Source: Entonaema liquescens
Lineage: Eukaryota > Ascomycota > Sordariomycetes > Xylariales > Xylariaceae
Reading direction: 5' to 3'
DNA length: 64,000 nucleotides
Assembly (NCBI GenBank): GCA_902805475.1
Contig: CADCSX010000006.1
Span: 2,046,001-2,110,000, forward strand
Under the pieces are notes generated by a model, which was not told where the DNA came from, searched no databases, and saw nothing but the letters and a program-made list of their open reading frames with translations. Positions 48,701 through 60,674 of the stretch are shown here, in pieces. How positions within the stretch are numbered: the first letter of the stretch is position 1; every line of letters begins with the position of its first letter. The position numbers were made by a program, and so were the translations under genes.

Positions 48701-49886
48701 CTATTCAACTTGCGCCTCATCCTTGCACCCGCCGCATTCAACGATCTAACTCTTCGATGCTACCTCACCTTCCGCTCGTATCGCATAGTAAATAGGCAGC
48801 TTATGAATCACCAACTAGGCATAGATCAGATACAGTATTAGTTCTGACGAGATGGGGTAAAATAGTTCAGCTATCCTTCAGGAACGTGTCACGGCAAAAC
48901 CTCTGTGCCTGTGTTAACTTCAACTATCTATTCCGGGTCACACCGAGGGCGTCATATATGCAATAGCATCCTTCCCGGGCGGAAAAGGATGTATTACTTG
49001 CACAGGTGGACCCCCGTATATATTGGTTGCCTTAAGTATATACCTTATAATAAGGTCTTTTTTTTTTCGTGGGGTGCGCATATTGAGTGCATACACGGCA
49101 CCGCCAGGGCGGAAACGAGTTGGAACGCTGCAAATCTATTGGGCTTCGGGATAGATGGCTTGCGATCTGACATAATACGCGCCAACGTACAGTGAGCACG
49201 ACCGATTGCCGAAATTTCCAGCACTACATATCTCATAGCTTGGTAATTACCAGACCGGTGAGAGAAAACTATTGATAGTGACAATACGTAGCGGGATTCT
49301 GAATGTAGCCAACATAGTTCCTGTGGCCAGGGGGTCTAAGATTGCTGTGGCTTTTATCAGTGCTGAACGGGACAAGCAAGAAGATTGCTGTCGTTACCTT
49401 AGGTATCTATCTAAGGAGGTAGACAAGGTATGTTGGATATGGGGTTGGTCGGTTGGTAAGGGGCACAAGACTCAGTCAGACCAGTCAAAATCGAAGGAAA
49501 CATTACGATACCTATTAATAATGCATGTAATACTACTCTGCTCTTAACTACGGTCCTCTTTTTTAAAACCCGAGGACCACGTCGGAATGGTGTGCACACC
49601 TTTCGTAGCTATGATGAATAACACAACTGAAATAATGACGAAAAAAGGATAGGATTTGTCCAAATTCATAGACGGTCAAAAACATCCTCACATATTAACT
49701 GGTTGCGTGTGCTACTATATAACCCCTTGACCCGATCACGGACAAGCTGGACACTCCATTACTCCAACACAGCCGCAGGACGTGAGTACCGGGCGAAGAT
49801 GGCACGCGTACAAGGAAACCTGACAATATTTCACCAGGAAATATAAAGCGCCTAGGAAACCAATTCCAACCAATCACCTCAATCTT
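39768..49886. other. 10-kb gene desert of ordinary composition
   Basis: No frame here shows a recognisable domain, signal peptide or conserved motif; the longest open frames are under 100 codons on either strand. It is not visibly AT-saturated, as heavily repeat-mutated fungal DNA would be. Homopolymer T tracts occur at about 42169, 43818 and 49059, and palindromic ACCTACCTAGGT tracts near 46580, 46860 and 47310. I see no tRNA, inverted-terminal repeats or reverse-transcriptase remnants. Confidence 0.5.
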
Positions 49887-51734
49887 TTACTTCACAGCGG
49901 CGAGACCGTGAATTAAATCGTGCATCGCAAGCGGATTCACCCTTGGCGTGGCTTCAGGGGCTGATGAGAAATGGTGCAGCATAGGGCGCGGGCGTGGAAC
50001 TTCTCGTACATCGGGAAAGTTACTTGTTGTGTAATTAACGGGAAGGTCAAAGGCGAAGGCTTCAGCTCGAGGAGTGCGAGTATTCGTTTGAGTCGAAGCT
50101 GCCCAATCCTGATCATCTTCGAGAAATGTAGTGCGTAAGAAATCCAAGAAGGTGTCGACATCCTGTTTTGTTGACATGGCCCCAAGACTTGCACGTACGA
50201 TTCTGTATAACGATGATGTGTCAGTATACGGCAAACAAGGGCTTGCACAAGGTAGGGTAAGACGGAAGGTCAGTTGTAACATACCCTGTGGGAAGCCTAT
50301 GGATAATGCTTATGCCATGTGAGCCACAATGGTGCCCTGCCGATAGAGCACGCTCCGTCATCCATGGTTCATAGCCAAGAGCTGTGAATATGCCTCCAGG
50401 ATTACAGACGCCTAGTAGGATTAGCTGAATTGACCAACAACGTGCGCGCCAACATTGGGAGTTATAAATAGACTCACCTCCGGACCTTATGTAGATCCCC
50501 GCAGAATTGGCGGAACGTTCAACGTCAGAGTAAGGAACATGATGTCCTGTCGCCCGTAAGACGTTGAAAGCAATAGCAGAGCCTTGCTTTGACGAATCTT
50601 CAAAGTCGCTATTTTCGTTATAGATGCGGCAAAGTGGCCGGCCGTTGGAGTGGCGTAAAGTGAACAGACCTCGGAACAATCTGGAGATGAGGTAGGAAGT
50701 ATGATCCGAAATTCGACTCATTGAACCATATAGTCTCTTGTGTACGTCAATAGCCTCGCCTAGCGCGAGAATGTTGTGAAACGGTAACGTCCCGTCCTCA
50801 AGGCCTTCGTGAAGCTTATAGGTGGGCGCTTGGAGGCCTTTCGACCGATGCCAATTCTCGCCGAATGTAGCAACCATGGAAACAGTCCCTCCACCGAAAT
50901 ACTTCCTTAGAGTCAGAATGTGACCTGATTCTTTGCGAACCACCAGTGCTCCGATATCTGGAAAGCCAAAGATTTTGTACAGGGACAAACATGTAAAATC
51001 CGGTGCCTGGTTAACATCCCGAAAGATGTTTTCCATGGGATACGTCATGGCCAATGCTGCGGCGTCGAGAAGTGAGTAGGTGTTCTGTAAGTATTCTGAT
51101 TGACGTAGAATTCCCGGCCACGACAATGGCAGCCTCCTGCCAGACATGTTGGACTGACCAGGGTAGGCAAACAGCCCTAGGCCACCGAGGTTATGTCTGT
51201 TAAGATAAGTTGACTCAGGGGAACGGAGCCATCGCTCTACTTCCTGGTCGTTCTGGAAGCAGTAAGATTGCCCATAGGTGAGTTCCCTGACGCCCACAAT
51301 ACTTGTATGCGCATCTTTATGATATCCATACCAGAATCTCCGATCACTGGTCTTCTCGGAGAGGTCCCTGAAGGAGTCAGCGACGAGCTTGATAGCAGCG
51401 GTAGCATTGGCCACGAATATCAAGTCGAAGTGCTCCGGACTTGCGCCGAGGAAGTTGAGTGTCTTCTCCCGAACCTGGTCAACAACATCACCAGAAAGCT
51501 TAGCCGGTGAATTCTCAGAGTGCGGATTTCCGTATAAGTTGGTGATCATTTTTGCGCAAAATGATTCGACGGTAGACTTCGCATATATGGTAGCCCCACT
51601 ATGATCCAGGTACACTCCTACTTAAAGGTAAGCCAGGGCACACGAGTAAGCCCAACAGAAGACATACCATTGTTCATATGAGGGTACTCCTTTTGACGTA
51701 ACGCTTCCACGTCACTGTTGTACCCTTTGGACAT
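49887..51734 (-). CDS. NifS-like PLP enzyme, Moco-sulfurase N-terminal type, no MOSC domain
   Basis: Four exons: 51734-51668, 51617-50478, 50411-50285, 50202-49887; 549 residues. It is an aminotransferase class V / cysteine-desulfurase fold related to the N-terminal half of molybdenum cofactor sulfurase: NNGVYLDHSGATIYAKS, NPHSENSPAKLSG, FVANATAAIKLVADSF, YHKDAHTSIVGVRE, LLDAAALAMTYP (PLP-binding Asp) and SLYKIFGFPDIGALVV with the PLP-binding Lys near 238. Near the C-terminal lobe are GGVCNPGGIFTALGYEPW and IIHRLPTGIVRASLGAMST. The loop keeps the CNPG cysteine. Full Moco sulfurases carry a further MOSC domain of roughly 300 residues; here the protein ends soon after the PLP fold in a Pro/Arg-rich tail. 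Substrate is unknown; desulfuration of cysteine is inferred. It stands alone between two gene-poor tracts. Confidence 0.88.
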
Positions 51735-54700
51735 GGTGAGGAGTGGCATTGGTTATACACCTAGGTAGGTAGGTTGATAGATGCTCTAACTTTGTTGATA
51801 TACTGAGAAAATAAGTTGGAAGATGGAGAGAGAGAAGAAATTTAGGAGTATAAGTATTCTCGAGGTTATAGCAATGAAGGATTCCCGCGCTAGTGTCTGT
51901 GTTGCGTCTTCCAAGGAGCCATCGTCCAACAACGTTGGTTCCAGATGGAGGACCTTTATACTCAACATCCACCTCCTCTGCCGCCACTCATGGGGCCCAT
52001 AGCGGGAAGCATGGGTAGGTACCGTGGGGTGATATCCGCCCTACATCTTCTCGTCGAGAAAGGTCAGCAACGAGGTGGTGGCGCGGCGTGCGAGAGCGAC
52101 TCTGCTGTCGACCATTGGCTGTATGCCATGCTGGAAACTGGAAGAGCCTAGCACAAGCGGATGACCGGACGAAAGAGCTCTTGGCGAGTCGATAAGGAAA
52201 CAGTAGGCGCAGCACATCGTACGCTAGGGACCGCGATCTAGTGACACATCGTAGCTGTAGACGGTTCCCTCAGGGATACTTGACGCACATCTGATGATGA
52301 GAGACTGGTAGAGATTATTGGATCCTCGATTTGGTCTGACACACCTGACCCTTTCCCTTTTAGGAGCGACGATGCCGATACGTACCGCATTTCCTTCTCC
52401 AAAAGTAGCTCTCTCCCTCTCTCCCTCTCTCTTAGGATGCTACTAGGTAGCTTGCACACTTGCAGAAATTTCCCGGAGGGGAACGTTGGTGAGAAAAGTA
52501 TAGTTTGATGTCTTCCTTGACGAGGTTTGGAGAAGGACGGTTGGCGTAAGCTAGTGGACCCTACGTACCTTTACTAAAGTGTAAGAGGCGCAAGTGTCAG
52601 ATGCAAAAGTGATAGCAAACGCGGTATGATTGGGACGGCTCGCTAGAGCAATGCAGTCCGCTTCGCGATGTGGAGCCATGGCGTACTGGGTGCGGTACTA
52701 GATGCGTGCTCGATAAGGCTACTGTCTAATTGCCGTTCGACTGCGATGGGAAAAGGCTCAAGTTCGGACGATGTCCAAATTGGCCTCAGAACTTAGGCAC
52801 TGAAGAGGCTCTGGCGGAATAAGCACGCCAACCGATCGCGGCAGAGTCATGTAAGTGGTATGCAGACACTATTATCACTTACAAGGGTCATCTAAGACAC
52901 GAAGGACATGGGTTCAGATAGGAAAGCCATCCTATTTGGCGGTAGTTCCGCCGTTCAGTCCTCTTTCGTGCATCTGGATAGGTCGAGCGCCTCTTTCAGG
53001 CAAGCGTTGCGGGGAGAATAACGAGTGCAACGGCCTCGGTATCTGAACGGACTCCCAGCCCAATCATCACGGAGGGGGTGGCATGCTTGCCGCGAAGTTA
53101 CGGCCAAGAGCTGCGAGCAGTTGTACTCGAGGCGGGTTAGCTGCAGCTGTCATCGACCTCTTGAATCGATCCCAACCCTAGCTTGCCTTGTATGCTCGTA
53201 TGCTTGTGAGGGAGTATTCGAGGTACGTAGTTAATCTGTAGTGTGTAGAGAGAGTCGATCCCTGCTACTTCTCGCAAAGTGGTCGCCGACCTCAGAACTG
53301 GAGGGTGTGCGTCATAGGGCACAACTTTCTGCAAGTCCTGCAAGTTCTGCAAGTATCTGCGTCTAGACTCAAGAGACCCCTGGACATCTCACTCTGCACA
53401 GCTGCAATCCCATCTCGTATGAAAAGAGTTCTTGCAGAGGGGATACAATGGGGTTAGAACCGACAAAAAATGTTCAAACGACGGATAGGAGTCGGCATGG
53501 AGTTGGAGGAATGTCACAAAAATAAAATTGAGGCGGTTTGATGACAGGGCCCAATGCTAAGCCCGCCAAGGCCATGGATCTGGTAACAGATAGTGTTATT
53601 AATTGCCTTCTATCCTTGCTGTCTATCATTGCTGGCTGACCAACTGCTAACAACTACCTGGTAACAAGCCCTAAAGTAGGGGTACAGCAGATACAATAGA
53701 GAGAGAGAGAGAGAGACACTCCCCAGGAACGCAAGACGCAAGCCGCAAGCCGCCAAAAAAAATCACTAGGAGAAGCTTGTTTATGTTGTCTCCTAGAAAG
53801 ACTCCCTCTTGTCATTCCCAAGTCATGCAGCCTCCCCCGGGGATCACCAATTTGACAACTCTATAATACAGAACCCTTGGCAATATTTGCCCACGAGGCT
53901 CGATTCACACCTAGCTCGAACCAATAACAGAGCATAACAAGTCCCGCGCTGAACCAGCTACTACCATAAGAGCTCCAGGCGCCTATCGCAATCTGAGACT
54001 TAACATTTCTGTTCCGTTTAAGGTCCGGAGCGTCACATACTTTCAGTAAACTGCCGTCGGGTCACGCACCTATCTCCAATACCGCCCCAACTTGACCAAA
54101 TTTTAATATGCTAGTGTCGTGATAGGCGGACAAATCTTGAACGCTTCGGGCGAATCGAGCTATCTGTGGCTGAGTTAGGTTCGTTATTCAGAAGCTTAGC
54201 CTCGATTTGCGCTGCAGGTGGTGTTGGTGTGTTGCATCGATCCAGCTGCAATGGAACGAAAGCTCTGTTAATCGTGGACCACATCTCGCATTTGCTTTCT
54301 TACACAAAGGCACCCTCAAAAAACATAATCCCGTACTTGGTCAGCTCCAAACAAAGTACCCTTCGTGTCGCCGCATATTCAACCCGATAGCGCACCCTCT
54401 TCGGAAACGCGGATGAAAAATCTGTGATGTGTAAGGGTGCAGCCGGGATTTGTCGAGCCCTGTTCGCTCATGATTCCGCGCGTATCACGGACTTTAAGTC
54501 GTAACCCGAGCAGAGCTCTTTTGTTACTAGCTGACATCAACTCTCTCTCTCTCAGCTGCTGAACCTCGCGCTGTGTCCAAGTCAGGCCTCCTATTGACAA
54601 AGCCTATTGACAAGAGACTATGTCAATTATGAATCTATAGACGTTGATTTATTGTCAGACTTATCATCTTTCTGTCAAGTGTCCCCCAAAAAAGATTCAG

Positions 54701-57553
54701 GTCGCTTACCCCAGACCATGTACTCGGGAATGGATATCACAACCCTCGCACGAATCCCCGAAAGTGAGCTTCGGCGAAATAGTCGCAACACCCAACATAG
54801 ATCTAATCGCTACGAAGATCTAAATGATGATAGCACGTCTCATTGGAGACCTCACCCGGGTCCTGACAGCTGCAGACCTACCCTCCTACTCAGCTTACCC
54901 CGGCTCATACCGCGCATTGCATTAGGGTCAGATCTCCTGCGTCCTCGCGGGCTGGAAAGCCTGGGACAGCATCCCGTATGTAAGGAGGAAGGCCAGACCC
55001 CTACGAACGGGCTGCATCCGCGCTAGATCTGGGTGTGTCTGAAGGACGCACCCGGTCTTGGCGGGCACAACGTCATGTGTGAGTGCGAAGATCTCCCATT
55101 TTCGGACGAACGATGCCTATCATAGACTGATCCGATAAGTCATATCCATTTTTGGAACTGCTAGTCGATAAGCTGCTTGCTGGGAGGCCTATCAGAGGTC
55201 GGGAAACAGTTCCTGGACCACCCAGACTGAAGGCCGGCCGTTCTTGCATGGACCTGTACAGCCTCCCCTACGTCGTTCTATCCGGGCCTCGTGGCAATAC
55301 AACCCCATTCACCTTATTCTTAGGCGCATGCAACTCAGGTGAGGAACGTACTCAGCCTTGCAGACGACCGGCCAGCTGCTACCCCTGGGGCGCCACCTAT
55401 GGCCCAGCTTGGATTCATACAAGTATTGGTACACACCACACTGAAGCTGAAAGCCACGCGCTAAATTCTCCTAACCAATGATAAAGAATATATCATCAGG
55501 TACGAACATATGTATATTATCTTCTCTATACGTAGTACCACAAGCAACCCCCAACAGAACCGGATGGGATTAACTGATATCTACGACTCCAGGAAGCACC
55601 GGGCACGAATGGGCAAGGTCGCGGGAGAGTTTCCGATGGACAAGTGACGTAAACCTACACTTCAATAGAATTAGCAACAATAATACTACCCTAGCCTATG
55701 CTAGTAGACGCTTTACAGGCCTCCCCATTTGATGGGTACTAGAATGGATAAAGGTTGTTGATAGGGAAAGGTGACGAATGCCTTACGTTACGAGTACCTT
55801 TTACATTCTTCCATTAGCTATGGCTGCTGCTGTGGATGCAGCCAGTACCATTTACCAATCGTATACGGCGCTTACAAGTGCCATCGACAGCAAGTCCAAG
55901 CGCGAGACATTTTGCCTCTAAACTCCAACCTACAAGTTTAAGCTGAAACATACATATCGGTATCGATCTTCCTGAGCAGAAACAGGTGAGCCGCGGTTTA
56001 TAGACTTGCAGCTAGTTTGCCGATCAAAGCCGTTCGCAGGCATATGGCGCGTTTGGGGGTTTATATGTATGTTCGTCTCCAATGAACATGACAGCGAAAT
56101 GTCTCGTTACGGTAGCTTGTCAGCTCATTCCGAGGTTATGGCTGATCCTATTCCTATCCCTTTGAGCTCTATATCTCCCTAAAAGGTTGACTAGTCAATA
56201 GTATCTAGTTAGTCGAGCCATCTTGTTAGGATATATCGCCACTATGAGGTCGTTCTTACGCATTTCCAAATACAAGACAGGAAATAAGCCTACTCCGTGA
56301 GATCACTTGAAGAACAGACCAATAATATCACGACCCGGCTGTAAACAACACCGGATATACACTCCGGACCGAGATGCTTGTCTTAGTTACTCTTCAACTG
56401 GCCTTGATTCAGTTTGAGTCATTGATATCTTCCCGCTCTGAGACGGAGGGGGCCACGGAGTTACCATTCGTCCATGTGACCTTCAAGCTCCCTTGTCTCC
56501 AAACCTAGAGACCACATAACGTTGATCGGCAATGGCCACCCTATCCGAAACTTGTATCTTGGGGGTTCGGCAGACGTCCTAGCTCGACGATAGGTATGTT
56601 GGCAGATACAGGTAAAACATGGGCCCGAGAATGACCACCGCTGTTATCCGATACGACAGCGCCATCGACGCAATAGGAACCAACTTTACTTTATCAAGTA
56701 AGATTGGGGAAGTTGTGCTGATTTATAAACCATGTGCCAATTTCTAAGCATCCTGATCCTAACGATACTTGACGTCTCCAGCTTAATTAGGTCCATATCT
56801 AGTTGACGCTACAGTATCTTCAGTAAGATATCATATCTCAACTTCTAAAAGTGACAGCGTCTCACGTAGTGCCCGGAACGCATGGCTTTCGGGATACTAC
56901 CTAACGACTCTTTCTTATTTTCGGATAGCTGCGTAATCGTTGGCGTCTCCCCAGACACCCGGTTGACGTTTGATATTGTATTATGCTGGTTCGTGGTGGT
57001 CATGCTCTCACTTCCTCCTTGCTAGCGACACGATTAGAGAACTACTATTGGGATTAGCCGCCTTTCCGCGTAGCTCTAGATTCTTACTTGTCCTAACCTA
57101 GGTTAGGTACGTAATCTACATAATGTAAACAATATCCCGATAGTGGGATCCAATCCTATAGCATCGTTACCTCTTTTCGGACCAGCGCTTCCCACTAGTA
57201 GCTCAAGATACATAGTATAGTATTGAATAATAAGGTAACGAGGTAGAGCAGTCACTAGAGTATACGTACGGGAATGCAAAAAGATACCACTAGATCGGGT
57301 AATATTTACTATGGACTGTTTTTCTCGCCGGCCGTGAGCATCATACGCGTACACTACTAATATTAGGTATTCTTATTCCAACAGCTCTTTTAATATCTCC
57401 GCAAAGACATCAAGGTATCGTTAATGATTAGTTTCCGAAGTAAAGTAACCCGACCACCGTCTCCGTAACGCCAGCCTATGCACATTAACTTTCAACCGTA
57501 GTCGAAAAGTAACCCCCTCTAATAATTAATTGACCCCAGTGCGCTTATTATGT
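51735..57553. other. 5.8-kb gene-poor region with possible coding relics
   Basis: No intact gene was recognised. A 47-codon frame at 55778-55921 (MPYVTSTFYILPLAMAAA...) starts like a secretory signal peptide and looks coding in composition, but stops. Long uninterrupted stretches on + at 54142-54390, 54607-55026 and 55152-55481 have no recognisable motif and may be decayed genes. A (GA)n microsatellite lies at 53698-53716, and CT repeats near 52410-52433. Confidence 0.4.
53698..53716. repeat. (GA)n microsatellite
   Basis: A short perfect AG/GA dinucleotide run in the gene-poor region. It is not near any supported gene. Confidence 0.9.
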
Positions 57554-58410
57554 TTATAGGAGAGCAAGGAAGCCTGCAACGATAGGGGCAATAGCTAGGT
57601 TCTTAACAACGTCAAGCATAGCGCCTGCGTTGGTGATAGGAACACTCGGCGAAGAAGTGGGCGCGGGCGTAGTCTTGGTGACGCTACCGGTGCCGGTGGG
57701 ATAAGGTACGGTGGTGTTCGAGCCGAGCACGGCGAAGTTGGCGCAAGAGATACGAGTCTTGTTTGCGAAGTGGAATACAAGACTTCGGTTGCCGAAGTAC
57801 GAACCAACACCCTCGCTCAAGGACGTATACGGGTCGTGGTACTTGGCAGTAAACGGCTCCGAGCTTTGGATCTTTCCGTATTTTCCGCTCAGGTCACCCT
57901 GCTGGCACGACGCCGGTCGGGCGGGGTCGCAAGCAGGGTCTTCGCCGCGAATATATTGGTCAAGATGCGCGAGCGTGCTGGTACAGTTGCCGTCTTCCGG
58001 GACAGGGGCGACGTGGATATGGTAGACTTAACGGAGGTTAGTTGATGCTCATACAGGAGAAATGTTTACGGGGAAAACATACTAAAAGGGCCACCCTCCT
58101 GAGGCAGGTTCGAGAAGGATACTTCATAATCAACACCTTCACCATTTGCGCCAGACTTGGCAATGACAGAGCCCTTTACGTTTCCATTAAGGCTTCCTTT
58201 CCAGAATGCTTGTTCCGGTAATGTAGCGACGACAGTCTTTCCGATAGGGTTACCAGTAGTCGCGGCAGCATCACCTAATTGCTGATAAAATAGGTTAGCA
58301 TTTGATATTCCAGAACACTACTAATAAATACTTACGCCAGTGACATTGTCCTGGGCTAGGACGCTTGAAGCGCCAATAGCAGAAAGGGAGATGATATTAG
58401 ACACACGCAT
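57554..58410 (-). CDS. Extracellular GPI-anchored Cu-only superoxide dismutase
   Basis: Three exons, 58410-58336, 58281-58083 and 58026-57554; 248 residues. Signal peptide MRVSNIISLSAIGASSVLAQ, then a SOD_Cu beta-barrel: GGPFIYHIHVAPVP with the HxH copper pair (~94 and 96), LAHLDQY third ligand, GDLSGKYG and VFHFANKTRISCANF with the fourth histidine, the active-site Arg and the disulfide Cys. Between LAH and GDLSG there is no further histidine, so the zinc site is missing, as in fungal Cu-only SODs of the Candida Sod5 type. The end is Ser/Thr/Pro-rich with a hydrophobic tail (NLAIAPIVAGFLALL), a GPI signal. I infer it removes superoxide at the cell wall. Introns are 54 and 56 nt, GT-AG. The frame extends upstream without a good start; the ATG at 58410 begins the signal peptide. 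Confidence 0.93.
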
Positions 58411-60143
58411 ATTGCCGATATAAGAATGCGATAGTAGGTTATAGTAAAAATCTGGTCGGTTGAGTTTGCTGGGGATTTGTGGTTTGCGTATCTGGTTGTT
58501 TGATTTTATAAACTCCAAAGGATGGTTTAAGTAGGTAGGTTGGATATTTATCTTAAAACCGCCCGAGAAACCGTTCTTGTACTTATTTGTTCGGAGATAT
58601 TATGCTTTTACAGATCCGAGCCAGGCAGTGTTGAAGAGGGACAAAGACAAGCGGAGGGGAACAATGGGACTGGAGGCTGTAAGTCTTTATACCCATCTAC
58701 ACTTTGCCTTCTATGATAACGGAGGGTGTCACTTTTGTCACAGCTCACAGCTCACAGCCCACAGCCCACAGCCTAGCAACCAATGAACAGTACCTTGTCA
58801 TAACCACATCACTACCCTTTTCACCACTAAAAGTCCAATTCACCCGCCATCGTCTACGCGGAAAAGGAATGGTCGGTGGTAGAAATTTGATGAGACCAAC
58901 GTCCACCGATGGGACCTTGCATCATTCCTCATCTAGAATTGTCCAAAATTGGCAGCGTAGGACAGCAAATCATTGTAAAGTAGCAGGGATCAACAAGTGA
59001 CACTAACGAATCACACACAACAGGTCCGAGCCAACCTTGTCAAGACAGTGTGGCCTTGGACGCCAAGAAAGCCAAGCAGTTTATCCGGAGGGACGGGAAC
59101 AAACGAAACAAGAAACATGAGAAACATTTGCTCTCCATGTATTGCCGGTACCCGAATCTGTAATCTCAGCCTACACGTTATACACGTAGCCACGACCACT
59201 ATGACAGTGACAAGTCCGCAACTTCAGGCTTCAGGCTTCAGGTGAACAAAGAAAAAAAAAAAAAAAGAATAATGATGCTCTAAACGGTTGGTTACGTGGA
59301 GAGCGGAATGCCGTAATGCAGGAAGCAAGGTAGGCTTTCCTATTCACCGATCACTTCTCACGTCAGCTCCTTTTACATCGCAGGGCCTTGTACTATGTAA
59401 ATCCCAATGTAGCTAACCAGCTAGCTCTCTGAATGGCTGCGTATTGTACAACACGTAGCCCGCGTTTTTTAAGTAACCACTAATTTGGCTTGCACTACCC
59501 CAAGCCTCTTCTAATAATATACATGGAAATAGGAAGTCCGAGTCGCTCAGCCATGGTAGAAGGGCGACTATAACCCGCTAACCACAAAAGACCCTCTTTG
59601 CCAAGTCTGTGGAAGTTCTGTAAGACTGCGCGTGTATACCGAGGCCGATGCTACCATGGGATTATCTATGTGCTATTTTACATTGGTATTATAAGCGAGG
59701 CCTCTTCTGCCCTTTACATAGACATCCATACATAGCAAAGTAGGGAATCATCAAAATTTAAATTAAGAAAATCGAGGTAGGATACTGACTATCATTGGAC
59801 AGTCTGAATAAGGCTCTAGTTAGTGAAATGGATGCCCGGCGGCTTTTCCTTGAAAATGCACATGCATGATTCGTCCCATCCAGGAAAAACGGTGGGAGAT
59901 CGTCTACAACCCCAAATGACAAGCCGCTAGATGCAGGCTTCGAGCCGCCGTCTGCAGGTACATACGTAAGCGGTAGTACCAGCCCTTTCATTATTTTTGA
60001 CATTTGACCGCTCGACCATTGGTTATTACGAATCTGTGCCCATAAGGTGCTGGTCCCATGACAGATTTATGCCATCCAGTCAAACATGAACTAACTAAAG
60101 TTAACAATGAACAAATCGAATTGCTACCTTTTTTTACTTGGAA
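58411..60143. other. Intergenic
   Basis: Upstream of the SOD gene. It contains a 7-bp tandem repeat at 58741-58775, a short repeat of TTCAGGC near 59224 and an A-tract near 59252-59266. Small open frames have no recognised features. Confidence 0.5.
58741..58775 (+). repeat. 7-bp tandem repeat, five units
   Basis: Units are CAGCTCA twice, CAGCCCA twice and CAGCCTA once, head to tail. The units change stepwise by single substitutions, as in a slowly diverging array. Confidence 0.9.
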
Positions 60144-60674
60144 ACAGGTCAACCCAACTATATCTTAACGCATCATCCCAACTTTTAACCCGAAATAGCA
60201 AAACGCCTTTATTAACGCACATTAAATTGAGTTTTTTTTTTATTATTTTATTAATATAATTTTTATATTAAATTATAATTTTATACGTTAATTTTAATTT
60301 ATAATTTTTAAAATTTAAATAATTAATTAATTAAATATTAAATAATAATTAATTATAAATTAATTTTAAATTAATTAATAATTAATTAAAATATTTTAAA
60401 TTTTAAAAAATTAAAAAATAATAAAATAATAATCGATTTTTAATTAATTTTTAATCGATTAAATAAAAAATATAAAATTTAATAAATAATATACGTTATA
60501 ATTATAACGTATTTAATAAATATTACGTTTTATAATTTAACGTATTTTTAACGTTTAAAAACTTTAAAATTTATTTTATTATAAAAACTTTAATTAAATT
60601 TTAATTATTTAAAAGTTTATTTAATCGGGTTAAAAGTTAAAGTGATGCGTTAAGATATAGTTGGGTTGACTTGT
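60144..60674. mobile_element. AT-saturated inverted-repeat (MITE-like) element
   Basis: The ends are inverted repeats: GTCAACCCAACTATATCTTA begins at 60148 and its reverse complement ends at 60670. The match continues inward over about 43 bp with few differences (GCATCA, then AACTTTTAACCCGA on both sides) and perhaps outward to ACA(G/A). Total length is ~523-531 bp with no open frame, which fits a non-autonomous element. Target-site duplication could not be fixed. The core 60232-60561 is almost pure A/T: its only G/C bases are eight CpG dinucleotides. It includes an 18-bp perfect palindrome at 60493-60510. The core could be mutated by RIP-like deamination or be intrinsically AT-rich. Confidence 0.8.

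Noticed and set aside
52575..52620. CKRRKCQ-like stretch resembling half of a Zn2Cys6 cluster
   Set aside because: Only one half of the motif, immediately followed by stops; no open frame or intron structure supports a regulator.
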